Assembly: GCA_023430725.1 (NCBI GenBank)
Contig: JAEYZD010000134.1
Coordinates: 1 to 8,580, forward strand
Direction of reading: 5' to 3'
Source of the DNA: Bacteroidota bacterium
GTDB lineage: Bacteria; Bacteroidota; Bacteroidia; Bacteroidales; VadinHA17
DNA: 8,580 nt
This document shows positions 1 to 6,284 of this stretch, in pieces (position 1 is the stretch's first letter; each line of letters opens with the position of its first letter). Made by a program: the position numbers and the translations under genes. Below the pieces are notes generated by a model. It searched no databases. It saw nothing but the letters and a program-made list of their open reading frames with translations, and had not been told where the DNA came from.

Positions 1-283
1 CTTTTTCACAGCCTACTTCACCTGGGTTGGCAAATCGATCTACCTCGAGGATATAATCGTCAGCCAGGCATACAGGCAGATGGGAATAGGCATGGCCCTG
101 ATGAAGAGGGTGATCCGCAGGGCACAGGATGAAGACTGCAAGCGGGTGCGGTGGCAGGTGCTCGACTGGAATGAGTCTGCCATCAGTTTCTACAGGAAGT
201 GCGGCGCGGAGATCAGTGGCGACTGGCTTAACTGCACCTTCGACGAAAAGGGGATCGCACTCTTCAACGAAATAAGGAACTGA
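1..283 (+). CDS. GNAT family N-acetyltransferase, SSAT-like (C-terminal part; 5' end outside window)
   Basis: This is the C-terminal part of a GCN5-related acetyltransferase, which moves an acetyl group from acetyl-CoA to an amine. The open frame starts at base 2 and shows 93 residues before TGA at 281-283; the true start lies before the window. The visible stretch has the beta4 segment (YLEDIIVS), then the acetyl-CoA pyrophosphate-binding motif A in the form RxxGxG (RQMGIG, bases 74-91), then the late-domain pattern WQVLDWNESAISFYRKCGAE. That last pattern is typical of the diamine (spermidine/spermine) acetyltransferase-like branch, whose FY residues pack near the active site. It is a complete C-terminus with no frameshift. 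The next gene starts directly after its stop, so they may be co-transcribed, but the neighbour does not explain the substrate. The family call is firm; a polyamine substrate is only a family-level guess. Confidence 0.9.
   Translation, partial: FFTAYFTWVGKSIYLEDIIVSQAYRQMGIGMALMKRVIRRAQDEDCKRVRWQVLDWNESAISFYRKCGAEISGDWLNCTFDEKGIALFNEIRN
274..278 (+). promoter_or_regulatory. Possible Shine-Dalgarno site for the lipoprotein gene
   Basis: AAGGA lies 5 bases before the ATG at 284, inside the last codons of the acetyltransferase gene. It is the only well-placed purine-rich site before any start in this window. It favours the 284 start over the in-frame ATG at 329, which has no such site but gives a better signal peptide. 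Bacteroidota often translate without this signal, so the evidence is modest. Confidence 0.35.
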
Positions 284-970
284 ATGAAAATTTCTATAGT
301 ACCCTTTTTAATCAGGCATGCCAAAAGCATGAAAATCAGCTTCGGCAGAACCAAAAGAATCGCACTGCTGATATCGCTTGTGTTCTTGCTGAAAGTTGTA
401 AGCAGTTGCATTGACCCGGTCTGGGATTTTGATTTCAGTTTCAACAATATTGCCGTTAAGAACCTCGACAACTCCGGAATCTTTGTTACCGGGCTTGAAA
501 GTGATACAATGTACACCACAGCAGTAGCTTTTACGGTGACACTCTCTGATGAGACATTCCTGGCTTCACGCGTTCTCAGGCATGGCACTCCCGAATTTAC
601 CTCGTTCACCCCTGCCTCTGCCATGTCACCGGAGTTCAGGTATCATCCAAGACACCGGATCACCGGGATCAGCATTGTCACACTTGAGGAGTTGTCCGCG
701 GGAGTGCCTGCCGGCACTGATGTAACAGGAATGTTCGTAGCCCACGTACCGCATTTCATTGGTCTTGATTTCCTCTATCTGAAAGCAGAAGAACTTCCGG
801 CTGTTTTAGACCTTGACTTTTACCCCGGTGAGCCTTCGTTAACCTTTCAGTTGTTCTGCAAGCAGGATATTACAAATAACACGGCGCAGTTTGTTATCAC
901 GGTCACCCTGTCGGATGAAACCGTTTTGACAGCAACAACCAACCTCATAACACTTCTAAGGAACGAATAG
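284..970 (+). CDS. Predicted lipoprotein of unknown function with a duplicated TVTLSDET motif
   Basis: I do not recognise this 228-residue protein with certainty. A hydrophobic segment (about residues 27-39) follows a basic stretch (GRTKR) and ends in a lipobox-like VVSSC, with the modified cysteine at residue 42, so it is probably a lipid-anchored envelope protein. The mature part is rich in beta-strand-like residues. It has an internal repeat: TVTLSDET occurs at residues 84-91 and again at 206-213, each followed by a residue and Leu. Starting at the in-frame ATG at 329 (residue 16) would place the cysteine at residue 27, a more usual signal length; the ATG at 284 abuts the previous stop and has an AAGGA site. 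The small conserved-lipoprotein families of Bacteroidota (for example DUF5034) are a possible home, unverified. The next gene, 10 bases downstream, also encodes an exported protein. Confidence 0.8.
   Translation: MKISIVPFLIRHAKSMKISFGRTKRIALLISLVFLLKVVSSCIDPVWDFDFSFNNIAVKNLDNSGIFVTGLESDTMYTTAVAFTVTLSDETFLASRVLRHGTPEFTSFTPASAMSPEFRYHPRHRITGISIVTLEELSAGVPAGTDVTGMFVAHVPHFIGLDFLYLKAEELPAVLDLDFYPGEPSLTFQLFCKQDITNNTAQFVITVTLSDETVLTATTNLITLLRNE
533..556 (+). repeat. First copy of the internal TVTLSDET protein repeat
   Basis: This encodes TVTLSDET (residues 84-91 of the predicted lipoprotein). The second copy at 899-922 gives the same eight residues with different third-position bases in most codons. 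The match is therefore held at protein level and is not a recent DNA duplication. Confidence 0.7.
899..922 (+). repeat. Second copy of the internal TVTLSDET protein repeat
   Basis: This encodes TVTLSDET at residues 206-213 of the predicted lipoprotein, near its C-terminus. Both copies have hydrophobic or aromatic residues just before (AF / FVI) and Leu two residues after, consistent with equivalent beta-strands in two related half-domains. Confidence 0.7.
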
Positions 971-980
971 CACAGTCAAA

Positions 981-1838
981 ATGAGACGCTTAGCTGTAAT
1001 ATTAATGTTCCTTATGCTTGCCACATCGCACTTCCTGTTGGCACAGGGTCGATTCCTCGAGAAGAAACAGGTGTCACTGTGGTTCGGAATCAGGGATATA
1101 ACACGCGACAGCCTGCCAAACAGCACGAACCTCGACTTCCTGAACTATCTGCACTCTTCCGAAGAGATGTCAGAGTACCAATACCTGGGAGTGTCTGCCC
1201 ACCTGTGGTTCAGGGGCAACTTGGAGGCAGATATTAAGGTGGCAATGTACGACGACTTTGCTCCGAATAATTTGAATATTAAGGCAATATGGTTGCCAAT
1301 GAAAAATATGGGTTTCACGGCAGGATTCTATACCTACCCGCAGCTGCTGAATGAGTTCAATATGTTTCACCGGCTGACCGATGAGGGATTTTACGGTGAC
1401 ACGGACAGTAACTTCAGGCAGAGAATGGTACAGGAATCAGGCCTGACGGCAGGACTCATACTTCCGTTCAGTTACCGGTGGCTTCATGCAACAACTTACC
1501 TCAATGGCGGGGTCAGCACTCTCTCTCCATTCACTGAAAAAGTTACCCAGAAGATGATCAACGGAAACTTTAAGCGGGAGATAAGGTACAGCACCAATCA
1601 CTCTCCCGCACTCTTCTTTTTCCCTGAAGTCGAGCTCTGGGCAGACTGTTTCACAATCGGAAACTCGAAGGCTGGCATCAGGTTACGCACCAGCTGGTAC
1701 ACCGTAAGCAGGTCTGTAGGTTACAGTCGGGTGATATATGAATGGATCTATGAAAATCCGGTCCGGACGGAGGTTGATAATCCGGCTCATCACTTCTCAA
1801 AGTTCGAGTTCGATGCAGGTTTCTACCTGACCTGGTGA
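981..1838 (+). CDS. Predicted outer-membrane / exported protein of unknown function
   Basis: This 285-residue protein is not assigned to a known family. Residues 1-21 form a Sec signal peptide: MRR, then a hydrophobic core, ending LLAQ, with probable cleavage around Ala21-Gln22 as is common in Bacteroidota. The mature part is rich in alternating aromatic and hydrophobic residues (for example GVSAHLWF, MGFTAGFY, AGIRLRTSWY) that look like amphipathic beta-strands. It ends FDAGFYLTW; a final aromatic residue after an alternating strand is the usual recognition signal for beta-barrel assembly. A barrel in the outer membrane is therefore the best reading, though a periplasmic beta-rich protein is possible. 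It lies 10 bases after the predicted lipoprotein, suggesting co-expression and perhaps physical pairing. No purine-rich ribosome site precedes the ATG. No clear terminator follows. Confidence 0.8.
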   Translation: MRRLAVILMFLMLATSHFLLAQGRFLEKKQVSLWFGIRDITRDSLPNSTNLDFLNYLHSSEEMSEYQYLGVSAHLWFRGNLEADIKVAMYDDFAPNNLNIKAIWLPMKNMGFTAGFYTYPQLLNEFNMFHRLTDEGFYGDTDSNFRQRMVQESGLTAGLILPFSYRWLHATTYLNGGVSTLSPFTEKVTQKMINGNFKREIRYSTNHSPALFFFPEVELWADCFTIGNSKAGIRLRTSWYTVSRSVGYSRVIYEWIYENPVRTEVDNPAHHFSKFEFDAGFYLTW

Positions 1839-1886
1839 GAAAGAAATTATGCAACCAAATCACCCCTCAGGTCCCCGGAAAATCAT

Positions 1887-1916
1887 TTTGCCATTAACCT
1901 TAGAGTTCTAATTTTG
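1887..1916 (+). promoter_or_regulatory. Candidate Bacteroidota-type promoter for the DUF438 gene and downstream genes
   Basis: TTTG at 1887-1890 and TAATTTTG at 1909-1916 match the -33 (TTTG) and -7 (TAnnTTTG) elements recognised by the primary sigma factor of Bacteroidota. The spacer of 18 bases is close to what is usual. Transcription would begin near 1922-1924, leaving a short leader of about 15 bases before the ATG at 1939. It sits in the only gap of about 100 bases in the window, between two apparent transcription units. The region is AT-rich against its flanks. No operator repeat is evident around it. Confidence 0.55.
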
Positions 1917-1938
1917 TTATGAATATAAACCTTGACAT

Positions 1939-3171
1939 ATGAGCGAACTCATCAACAATTCCGAAGAGAGAAAGAAGCGGCTTAAAAGATTGATATTAAG
2001 GCTTCACGAGGGTGAAGCGGAGGAGAAGGTCCGCGGGGATCTTCTGAGCACACTCAGCCAGATACCTTACGGTGAGGTGGTTGAGGTGGAGCAGGAGCTG
2101 ATCAGCGAAGGTCTTCCCGAGGAGGAGGTGCTGAGACTCTGCGATGCCCACTCGGCTGTGCTTCATGGCAATGTGGACCTCTCGGCAGCAAAGAAGATTC
2201 CCGAGGGACATCCTGTGGATGTGCTCATCAATGAGAACAAGGAGCTCAGAAAGGTGGCCTCAGAGATAGAGAACCTCGTCTCGGCCATCAGTTACGAATC
2301 AGGGCCGCTAAAGGAGTCAGAGATCTTCCGGCTGATCGGTCTCTTCAACAGCCTGTGGGATGTTGACAAGCACTACCAGCGCAAGGAGTACCTCATCTTC
2401 CCGTACCTCGAGAAGCAGGGTATCACCGGTCCTCCCAAGGTTATGTGGGGCAAGCATGATGAGATCAGAGAGCTGATCAAGGGGGGCATCGAGCTGTTGC
2501 GCAGCGGCGAGATCACCCGTGAAGAGCTGGTTGCCGCCGCGGAGATCATCCTTCTTCCCGCTGCCGGCGGGGTGAGAGACATGACAACCAAAGAGGAGGA
2601 GATACTCCTGCCAATGGCGCTCGACAACCTTAACGAGGCCGACTGGTATGACATCCAGAAGCAGTCGCTTGAGATCGGCTACTGCCTTTACGACCCGAAG
2701 GTCACATGGAAGCCCCAGTGGGTAGCTGAGGATGCGCTGCATGAAATGAACAAGACTGCCGACACCGTGCAGCTCCCCTCGGGCAGCTTCACTATTGAAG
2801 AGCTGCTGGCAATCCTGAACAGGCTGCCAATAGACATGACATTTGTGGACCGCAATGACAAGGTGAAGTATTTCTCGCAGAGCGAAGAGCGGATCTTCCA
2901 GAGGAACCGGGCGATACTGAACAGGGACGTCAGGCATTGCCATCCCCCGGCCAGTGCCCACATCGTGGACAAGATCATCGATGATTTCAAATCGGGCAAG
3001 GCCACGAGGGCTCCCTTCTGGATCAACATCGGCGGCAAGATGATTCACATTGAATACTTCGCTTTGCGCAACGATAAGGGAGAGTACCTGGGGACACTGG
3101 AGGTGTCGCACAATGTATCGCCATACAGGGATCTTGAGGGAGAACAGAGAATTCTATCTTATTCCAAATAG
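1939..3171 (+). CDS. DUF438 domain-containing hemerythrin-PAS protein
   Basis: This 410-residue cytoplasmic protein has three modules. Residues 10-77 match DUF438 (RLHEGE..., EQELISEGLP, LCDAHSAVLHG). Residues 90-230 are a hemerythrin-like four-helix bundle with candidate iron ligands His91 (GHPVDVL), His145 and Glu150 (HYQRKEYLIFPYLEK), His173-Asp174-Glu175 (KHDEIREL) and the acidic stretch 218-221 before ILLPMAL. Residues 285-400 are a PAS-type domain with the CHPP motif at 334-337, characteristic of this family, and a closing LGTLEVSHNVSPYRDLEG. Hemerythrin folds bind a di-iron centre and react with oxygen or nitric oxide; here a sensing or iron/redox role is inference. No kinase, cyclase or DNA-binding output is present, so a partner must carry the signal. 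It has no signal peptide or membrane helix. The next gene, 2 bases downstream, encodes DUF1858/DUF2249, domains often found with hemerythrins. A promoter candidate precedes it. Confidence 0.93.
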   Translation: MSELINNSEERKKRLKRLILRLHEGEAEEKVRGDLLSTLSQIPYGEVVEVEQELISEGLPEEEVLRLCDAHSAVLHGNVDLSAAKKIPEGHPVDVLINENKELRKVASEIENLVSAISYESGPLKESEIFRLIGLFNSLWDVDKHYQRKEYLIFPYLEKQGITGPPKVMWGKHDEIRELIKGGIELLRSGEITREELVAAAEIILLPAAGGVRDMTTKEEEILLPMALDNLNEADWYDIQKQSLEIGYCLYDPKVTWKPQWVAEDALHEMNKTADTVQLPSGSFTIEELLAILNRLPIDMTFVDRNDKVKYFSQSEERIFQRNRAILNRDVRHCHPPASAHIVDKIIDDFKSGKATRAPFWINIGGKMIHIEYFALRNDKGEYLGTLEVSHNVSPYRDLEGEQRILSYSK

Positions 3172-3173
3172 CT

Positions 3174-3695
3174 ATGGATCAGAACAATATAATAATCAGC
3201 CCGAAGACAAAAGTACTGGCGCTCATTGAGGCATATCCGCAGCTTGAGGATACGCTTATAAGATATGTTCCGGCATTTGAGAAGCTAAAGAACCCGGTTC
3301 TGAGGAGGACGGTGGCGAAGATTGCCACGCTGCAGCAGGCTGCGGCAATAGGTAATGTGAAGGTGGAGGAGCTCATTAACGTGCTCAGGAAAGAGGTGGG
3401 TCAGGATCTGATTGCGGCGGCAGCGGACCAGCAGTTCAACACCTCTATGCCCTCGTGGTTTGAGGAGGGCAATGTGAGTCGCGAAACAGACATCAGGACG
3501 ATGCTTGCGGCTGGGGAGCAGCCGGTCAACCAGGTGATGGCGGACCTTAACACGCTGGAGCCCGGGGTGATCTACAGGGTAGTTGCTCCGTTTGTACCTG
3601 CTCCGCTGATTGAGAAGGCCGCCAGCCTGAACATAGATCACTGGCTGAAACAGGAGTCGGATGAGCTATTCTTCGTATATTTCAGGAAGAAATAG
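3174..3695 (+). CDS. DUF1858-DUF2249 protein
   Basis: This 173-residue soluble protein has two small domains. Residues 6-76 fit DUF1858: a ProLysThrLysVal start, a helix (EAYPQLEDTLIRYVPAF), the conserved KLKNPVLRRTVAKIATLQQAA core, and a final VEELINVLRKEVG helix. Residues about 120-172 fit DUF2249, with a beta-strand (VIYRVVAPFVPAPL), a helix and a C-terminal strand (ELFFVYFRKK). The linker (78-118) is Ala/Gln-rich and poorly conserved in type. Both domains recur beside or fused to hemerythrin/DUF438 proteins and denitrification or anaerobic redox genes; their biochemistry is largely unknown. The gene starts 2 bases after the DUF438 stop with no ribosome site of its own, so translational coupling is likely. 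I infer that it is a partner in the same iron/redox or nitric-oxide-related function. Confidence 0.88.
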   Translation: MDQNNIIISPKTKVLALIEAYPQLEDTLIRYVPAFEKLKNPVLRRTVAKIATLQQAAAIGNVKVEELINVLRKEVGQDLIAAAADQQFNTSMPSWFEEGNVSRETDIRTMLAAGEQPVNQVMADLNTLEPGVIYRVVAPFVPAPLIEKAASLNIDHWLKQESDELFFVYFRKK

Positions 3696-3710
3696 CCGCA
3701 ATAAGATCTC

Positions 3711-4592
3711 ATGACGATAAAAGCAGACCATCCGGCACAGATTCATTCATACCACTCCCTTCGCAAGGCGGTAGGCTGGATCGGGATATTGCTTCCGTTC
3801 GTGCTTATTCTGGGGCATATTGTGATTTTCGGAGGCGACGGGCCGCTGGATAATATGAGCGTATATTACCACACCGGGATGCGTGATATCTTTGTCGGAT
3901 CCATCTGTGCCATTGCCCTGTTCCTGTTCTTTTACAGGGGATATGACAGATGGGATGATATTTCGGCAGACATGGCAGGTCTTTCAGCCCTGGGGGTGGC
4001 TTTTTTTCCCACAGTGGAATATGGTATGTGGGACTGGGCTGCCTGGGTGCATTTTATTTGTGCCGCCTTTTTCCTTGTGATACTTGCCCTGATCTCCATC
4101 TTCCTTTTCACCCGGGAAGAGAAACATCCAACCAGGATGAAGAGGAAGCGTAACATTATTTACCGGGTCTGCGGCATTATCATGCTCATCTCCCTGGCTG
4201 CAATCGCGTTATTCTTCCTCTTCTTCGACGGTATCAATTCCGATTCAGGATTTGTTTTGATTGCGGAGACTGTCACACTTGTTGCCTTTGGCATTTCCTG
4301 GCTGACCAAGGGCGGAACGCTTTATCCGGATAAACCAATAAAGAAAGACGATATGGAAAATGATGAAAAACTGGTCAGGGTATTCGTGGGCCCGGAACCA
4401 ACGGCAATGCTGCTGCTTGAGATGCTTGAAGAGACAGGTGTAAAGGGACTGATAAAGAACGACTCGGGACTCGGCTACCTGGGAGCCGTGCCTCAGGTTA
4501 TGGATCTGTATATCCTTGAGGAGGACCTGGAGAGGGCCACTCCCCTGATCAACGAGTTCAAGGAAAAGCACTATCCCGAGAAGGATTCTTAA
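3711..4592 (+). CDS. DUF998-like membrane protein fused to a C-terminal DUF2007 domain
   Basis: This 293-residue protein has an N-terminal membrane part and a soluble tail. Hydrophobic segments lie near residues 21-40, 59-76, 87-101, 109-134, 149-172 and 180-197. The loop NMSVYYHTGMRDIFVG (48-63) is the hallmark of DUF998-type proteins. Residues 217-288 match DUF2007: a strand (KLVRVFVGPEP), a helix (AMLLLEMLEETGV), a segment with loop (IKNDSGLGYLGAVPQ), and LYILEEDLERATPLINEF. DUF2007 resembles a small PII/ACT-like regulatory fold, with ligand unknown. The tail should face the cytoplasm if the helix count is six. The tail starts exactly like an independent gene product (MENDEKLVRVF, Met215 at 4353), so an in-frame fusion of two once-separate genes is likely. 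It begins 15 bases after the DUF2249 gene and probably shares its transcript. Function is not known. Confidence 0.85.
   Translation: MTIKADHPAQIHSYHSLRKAVGWIGILLPFVLILGHIVIFGGDGPLDNMSVYYHTGMRDIFVGSICAIALFLFFYRGYDRWDDISADMAGLSALGVAFFPTVEYGMWDWAAWVHFICAAFFLVILALISIFLFTREEKHPTRMKRKRNIIYRVCGIIMLISLAAIALFFLFFDGINSDSGFVLIAETVTLVAFGISWLTKGGTLYPDKPIKKDDMENDEKLVRVFVGPEPTAMLLLEMLEETGVKGLIKNDSGLGYLGAVPQVMDLYILEEDLERATPLINEFKEKHYPEKDS
4353..4592 (+). other. Possible internal translation start giving a free DUF2007 domain
   Basis: The in-frame ATG at 4353 (Met215) lies at the DUF998/DUF2007 boundary, after a Lys/Asp-rich linker. AAAGA-type purines sit about 7 bases upstream. Translation from here would give a 79-residue free DUF2007 protein ending at the same stop. 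The alternative is that the ATG is only a relic of an earlier separate gene. No direct evidence of use is present. Confidence 0.25.
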
Positions 4593-4605
4593 AACTAGCC
4601 CCTAT

Positions 4606-6270
4606 ATGAAAAAGACATTTTTGCCTGCAGCAATCATCCTGGTGCTGATTGCTGTCTCATGCAACGTTTCAACTCAAACATCAGATATGATCATTACAAA
4701 TGCCAGGATATGGACAGGGAACGCTGACCAGCCGTATGCTGAGGCTATGGCAGTCTCAGGTGACACGATTGTTGCAATTGGCAGCAACCGCGAGGTGATG
4801 AAGTACAAATCAGGCGTTGACACCGTCATAGATCTCGGCGGCAGGTTTGTGGCCCCGGGTTTCATTGACTCGCACCTTCACCTGTTGCAGGGAGGATCTA
4901 ACCTTGCATCGGTGCAGCTGAGGGATGCCTCAACCCCCGGGGAGTTCATCAGGCGGATAAAGGAATATGCCGCAACCCTGAAGCCCGGGACATGGATTCT
5001 CGGGGGCGACTGGGACGGGATGGGCTGGGAGAGCCTCCCGCAGAAGGGCTGGATTGACTCTGTAACCCCGGATAACCCCGTGTTTGTATCGCGGCTTGAC
5101 GGGCATATGGCGCTGGCAAACTCGCTTGCCATGAAATTGGCAGATGTGGACCGAAAGGTAAAGGATGTCTCCGGCGGCACAATCACGCGTGACAGTCGCG
5201 GTGAACCTACCGGCATCTTCAAGGACAACGCCATGGACCTGATATCTGTCAAAATTCCGGAACAATCAGAAGAGGAGGTTGACAGGGCAATTGTTGCAGC
5301 GATGCATTACCTGGCATCCAACGGTGTCACTTCTGCGCATGCAGTTGATGCAGCCGCTTATTCTGATGCCCTTGAAAGGGTTCGTGCGCGGGGCGAACAG
5401 ATAACCCGCCTCTATTACCTTCAGACCATCAGCAGGTGGAAGGATATGAAGGAGCAGGTTGAGCGCGACGGGCGCGGTGACAGGTGGATAAGCACCGGGG
5501 GAGTCAAGGGATTCGTTGACGGCTCGCTGGGTTCGCACACTGCGGCGTTCCTTGAGCCCTACACTGATCTTCAGACAGATACAGGCCTATTTGTAAACAG
5601 CGAGGAGGACCTCTGCAACTGGATCATGGAATCCGACAGGGCCGGACTCCAGGTGGTGATCCATGCAATCGGCGACGAGGCAATCAATTTCCTGCTCAAC
5701 GCCTATGAAAAGGTGGCTGCCGAAAACGGGGAGCGCGACAGGCGGTTCAGAATCGAACACTCCCAGCATATTGCACCCGCGGATATTGAGCGGTACGGAA
5801 AGCTGAAGGTGATAGCAAGCATGCAGCCATATCATGCGATTGACGACGGCCGGTGGGCTGAAGAATACATCGGTCCGGAGCGGGTGAAGACCACCTACGC
5901 ATTCAGGTCGCTGCTTGACAGCGGGGCCACGCTTGCTTTCGGCAGCGACTGGTTCGTGGCACCGGCCACACCTCTTGAAGGGATTTACGGCGCTGTGACA
6001 CGCAGGACCCTTGACGGGAAGAACCCTGAGGGCTGGGTGCCTGAACAGAAGATCACAGTTGAAGAGGCGCTGAAGGCATATACTATCAATGCTGCCTATG
6101 CATCCTTCGAAGAGAATCTGAAAGGCTCACTGGAACCCGGAAAGCTGGCCGATTTCGTGGTACTTGAACGTGATATCACCACTATCGACCCTGTGGAGAT
6201 ATGGAATGTGAAGGCGCAGCAAACCTGGGTAGGCGGGAAAAAGGTGTTTGACCGGAAGGAAGGACAGTAA
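4606..6270 (+). CDS. Predicted lipoprotein amidohydrolase, YtcJ-like (amidohydrolase family 3)
   Basis: This 554-residue metal-dependent amidohydrolase belongs to the YtcJ / N-substituted formamide deformylase branch; it hydrolyses an amide-type bond whose substrate is unknown. Residues 1-19 form a signal peptide with a lipobox ending VSC (Cys19), so it is probably lipid-anchored outside the cytoplasm. The N-terminal beta-sandwich (28-85) leads into GFIDSHLHL with metal ligands His90 and His92. VKGFVDGSLGSHTAAF (300-315) carries Lys301 in the position expected for a metal-bridging lysine. VIHAIGDEA supplies His353, RIEHSQH His385, and FGSDWF Asp448, the catalytic aspartate. GSLEPGKLADFVVL (507-520) is the return to the sandwich domain. 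Length is normal for the family and the gene is intact. It lies 13 bases after the DUF998-DUF2007 gene and 14 before an exported P1 peptidase, suggesting joint breakdown of amide-linked compounds. Confidence 0.93.
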   Translation: MKKTFLPAAIILVLIAVSCNVSTQTSDMIITNARIWTGNADQPYAEAMAVSGDTIVAIGSNREVMKYKSGVDTVIDLGGRFVAPGFIDSHLHLLQGGSNLASVQLRDASTPGEFIRRIKEYAATLKPGTWILGGDWDGMGWESLPQKGWIDSVTPDNPVFVSRLDGHMALANSLAMKLADVDRKVKDVSGGTITRDSRGEPTGIFKDNAMDLISVKIPEQSEEEVDRAIVAAMHYLASNGVTSAHAVDAAAYSDALERVRARGEQITRLYYLQTISRWKDMKEQVERDGRGDRWISTGGVKGFVDGSLGSHTAAFLEPYTDLQTDTGLFVNSEEDLCNWIMESDRAGLQVVIHAIGDEAINFLLNAYEKVAAENGERDRRFRIEHSQHIAPADIERYGKLKVIASMQPYHAIDDGRWAEEYIGPERVKTTYAFRSLLDSGATLAFGSDWFVAPATPLEGIYGAVTRRTLDGKNPEGWVPEQKITVEEALKAYTINAAYASFEENLKGSLEPGKLADFVVLERDITTIDPVEIWNVKAQQTWVGGKKVFDRKEGQ

Positions 6271-6284
6271 CCTGATAGTGCGAT

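Noticed and set aside
315..322. GGCATGCC eight-base palindrome near the alternative lipoprotein start
   Set aside because: It is a single copy, short and in coding sequence; there is no evidence that it is an operator.
190..624. Minus-strand open frame of 144 codons across the acetyltransferase/lipoprotein junction
   Set aside because: It crosses the boundary of two plus-strand genes, has low-complexity Ser/Leu content and no recognisable motif or start context.
703..718. Perfect inverted repeat AGTGCC-TGCC-GGCACT
   Set aside because: It is inside the lipoprotein coding sequence, with no following T-run and no partner copies; it is likely a chance product of the codons.
1816..1829. CAGGT-TTCT-ACCTG hairpin near the end of the predicted outer-membrane protein gene
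   Set aside because: It has a stem of only five base pairs, lies within the last codons and is not followed by a T-tract, so it does not make a credible terminator.
2317..3111. Long open frame on the minus strand (264 codons) opposite the DUF438 gene
   Set aside because: It lies wholly opposite a gene with clear domain matches in all three parts, and its translation (many Leu/Val/His runs) resembles no known protein. It is a reverse-strand shadow of biased codon use.
3887..3894. TATCTTTG match to the Bacteroidota -7 element
   Set aside because: It is inside the DUF998 coding region, with no TTTG at the right distance upstream and no gene start just downstream.
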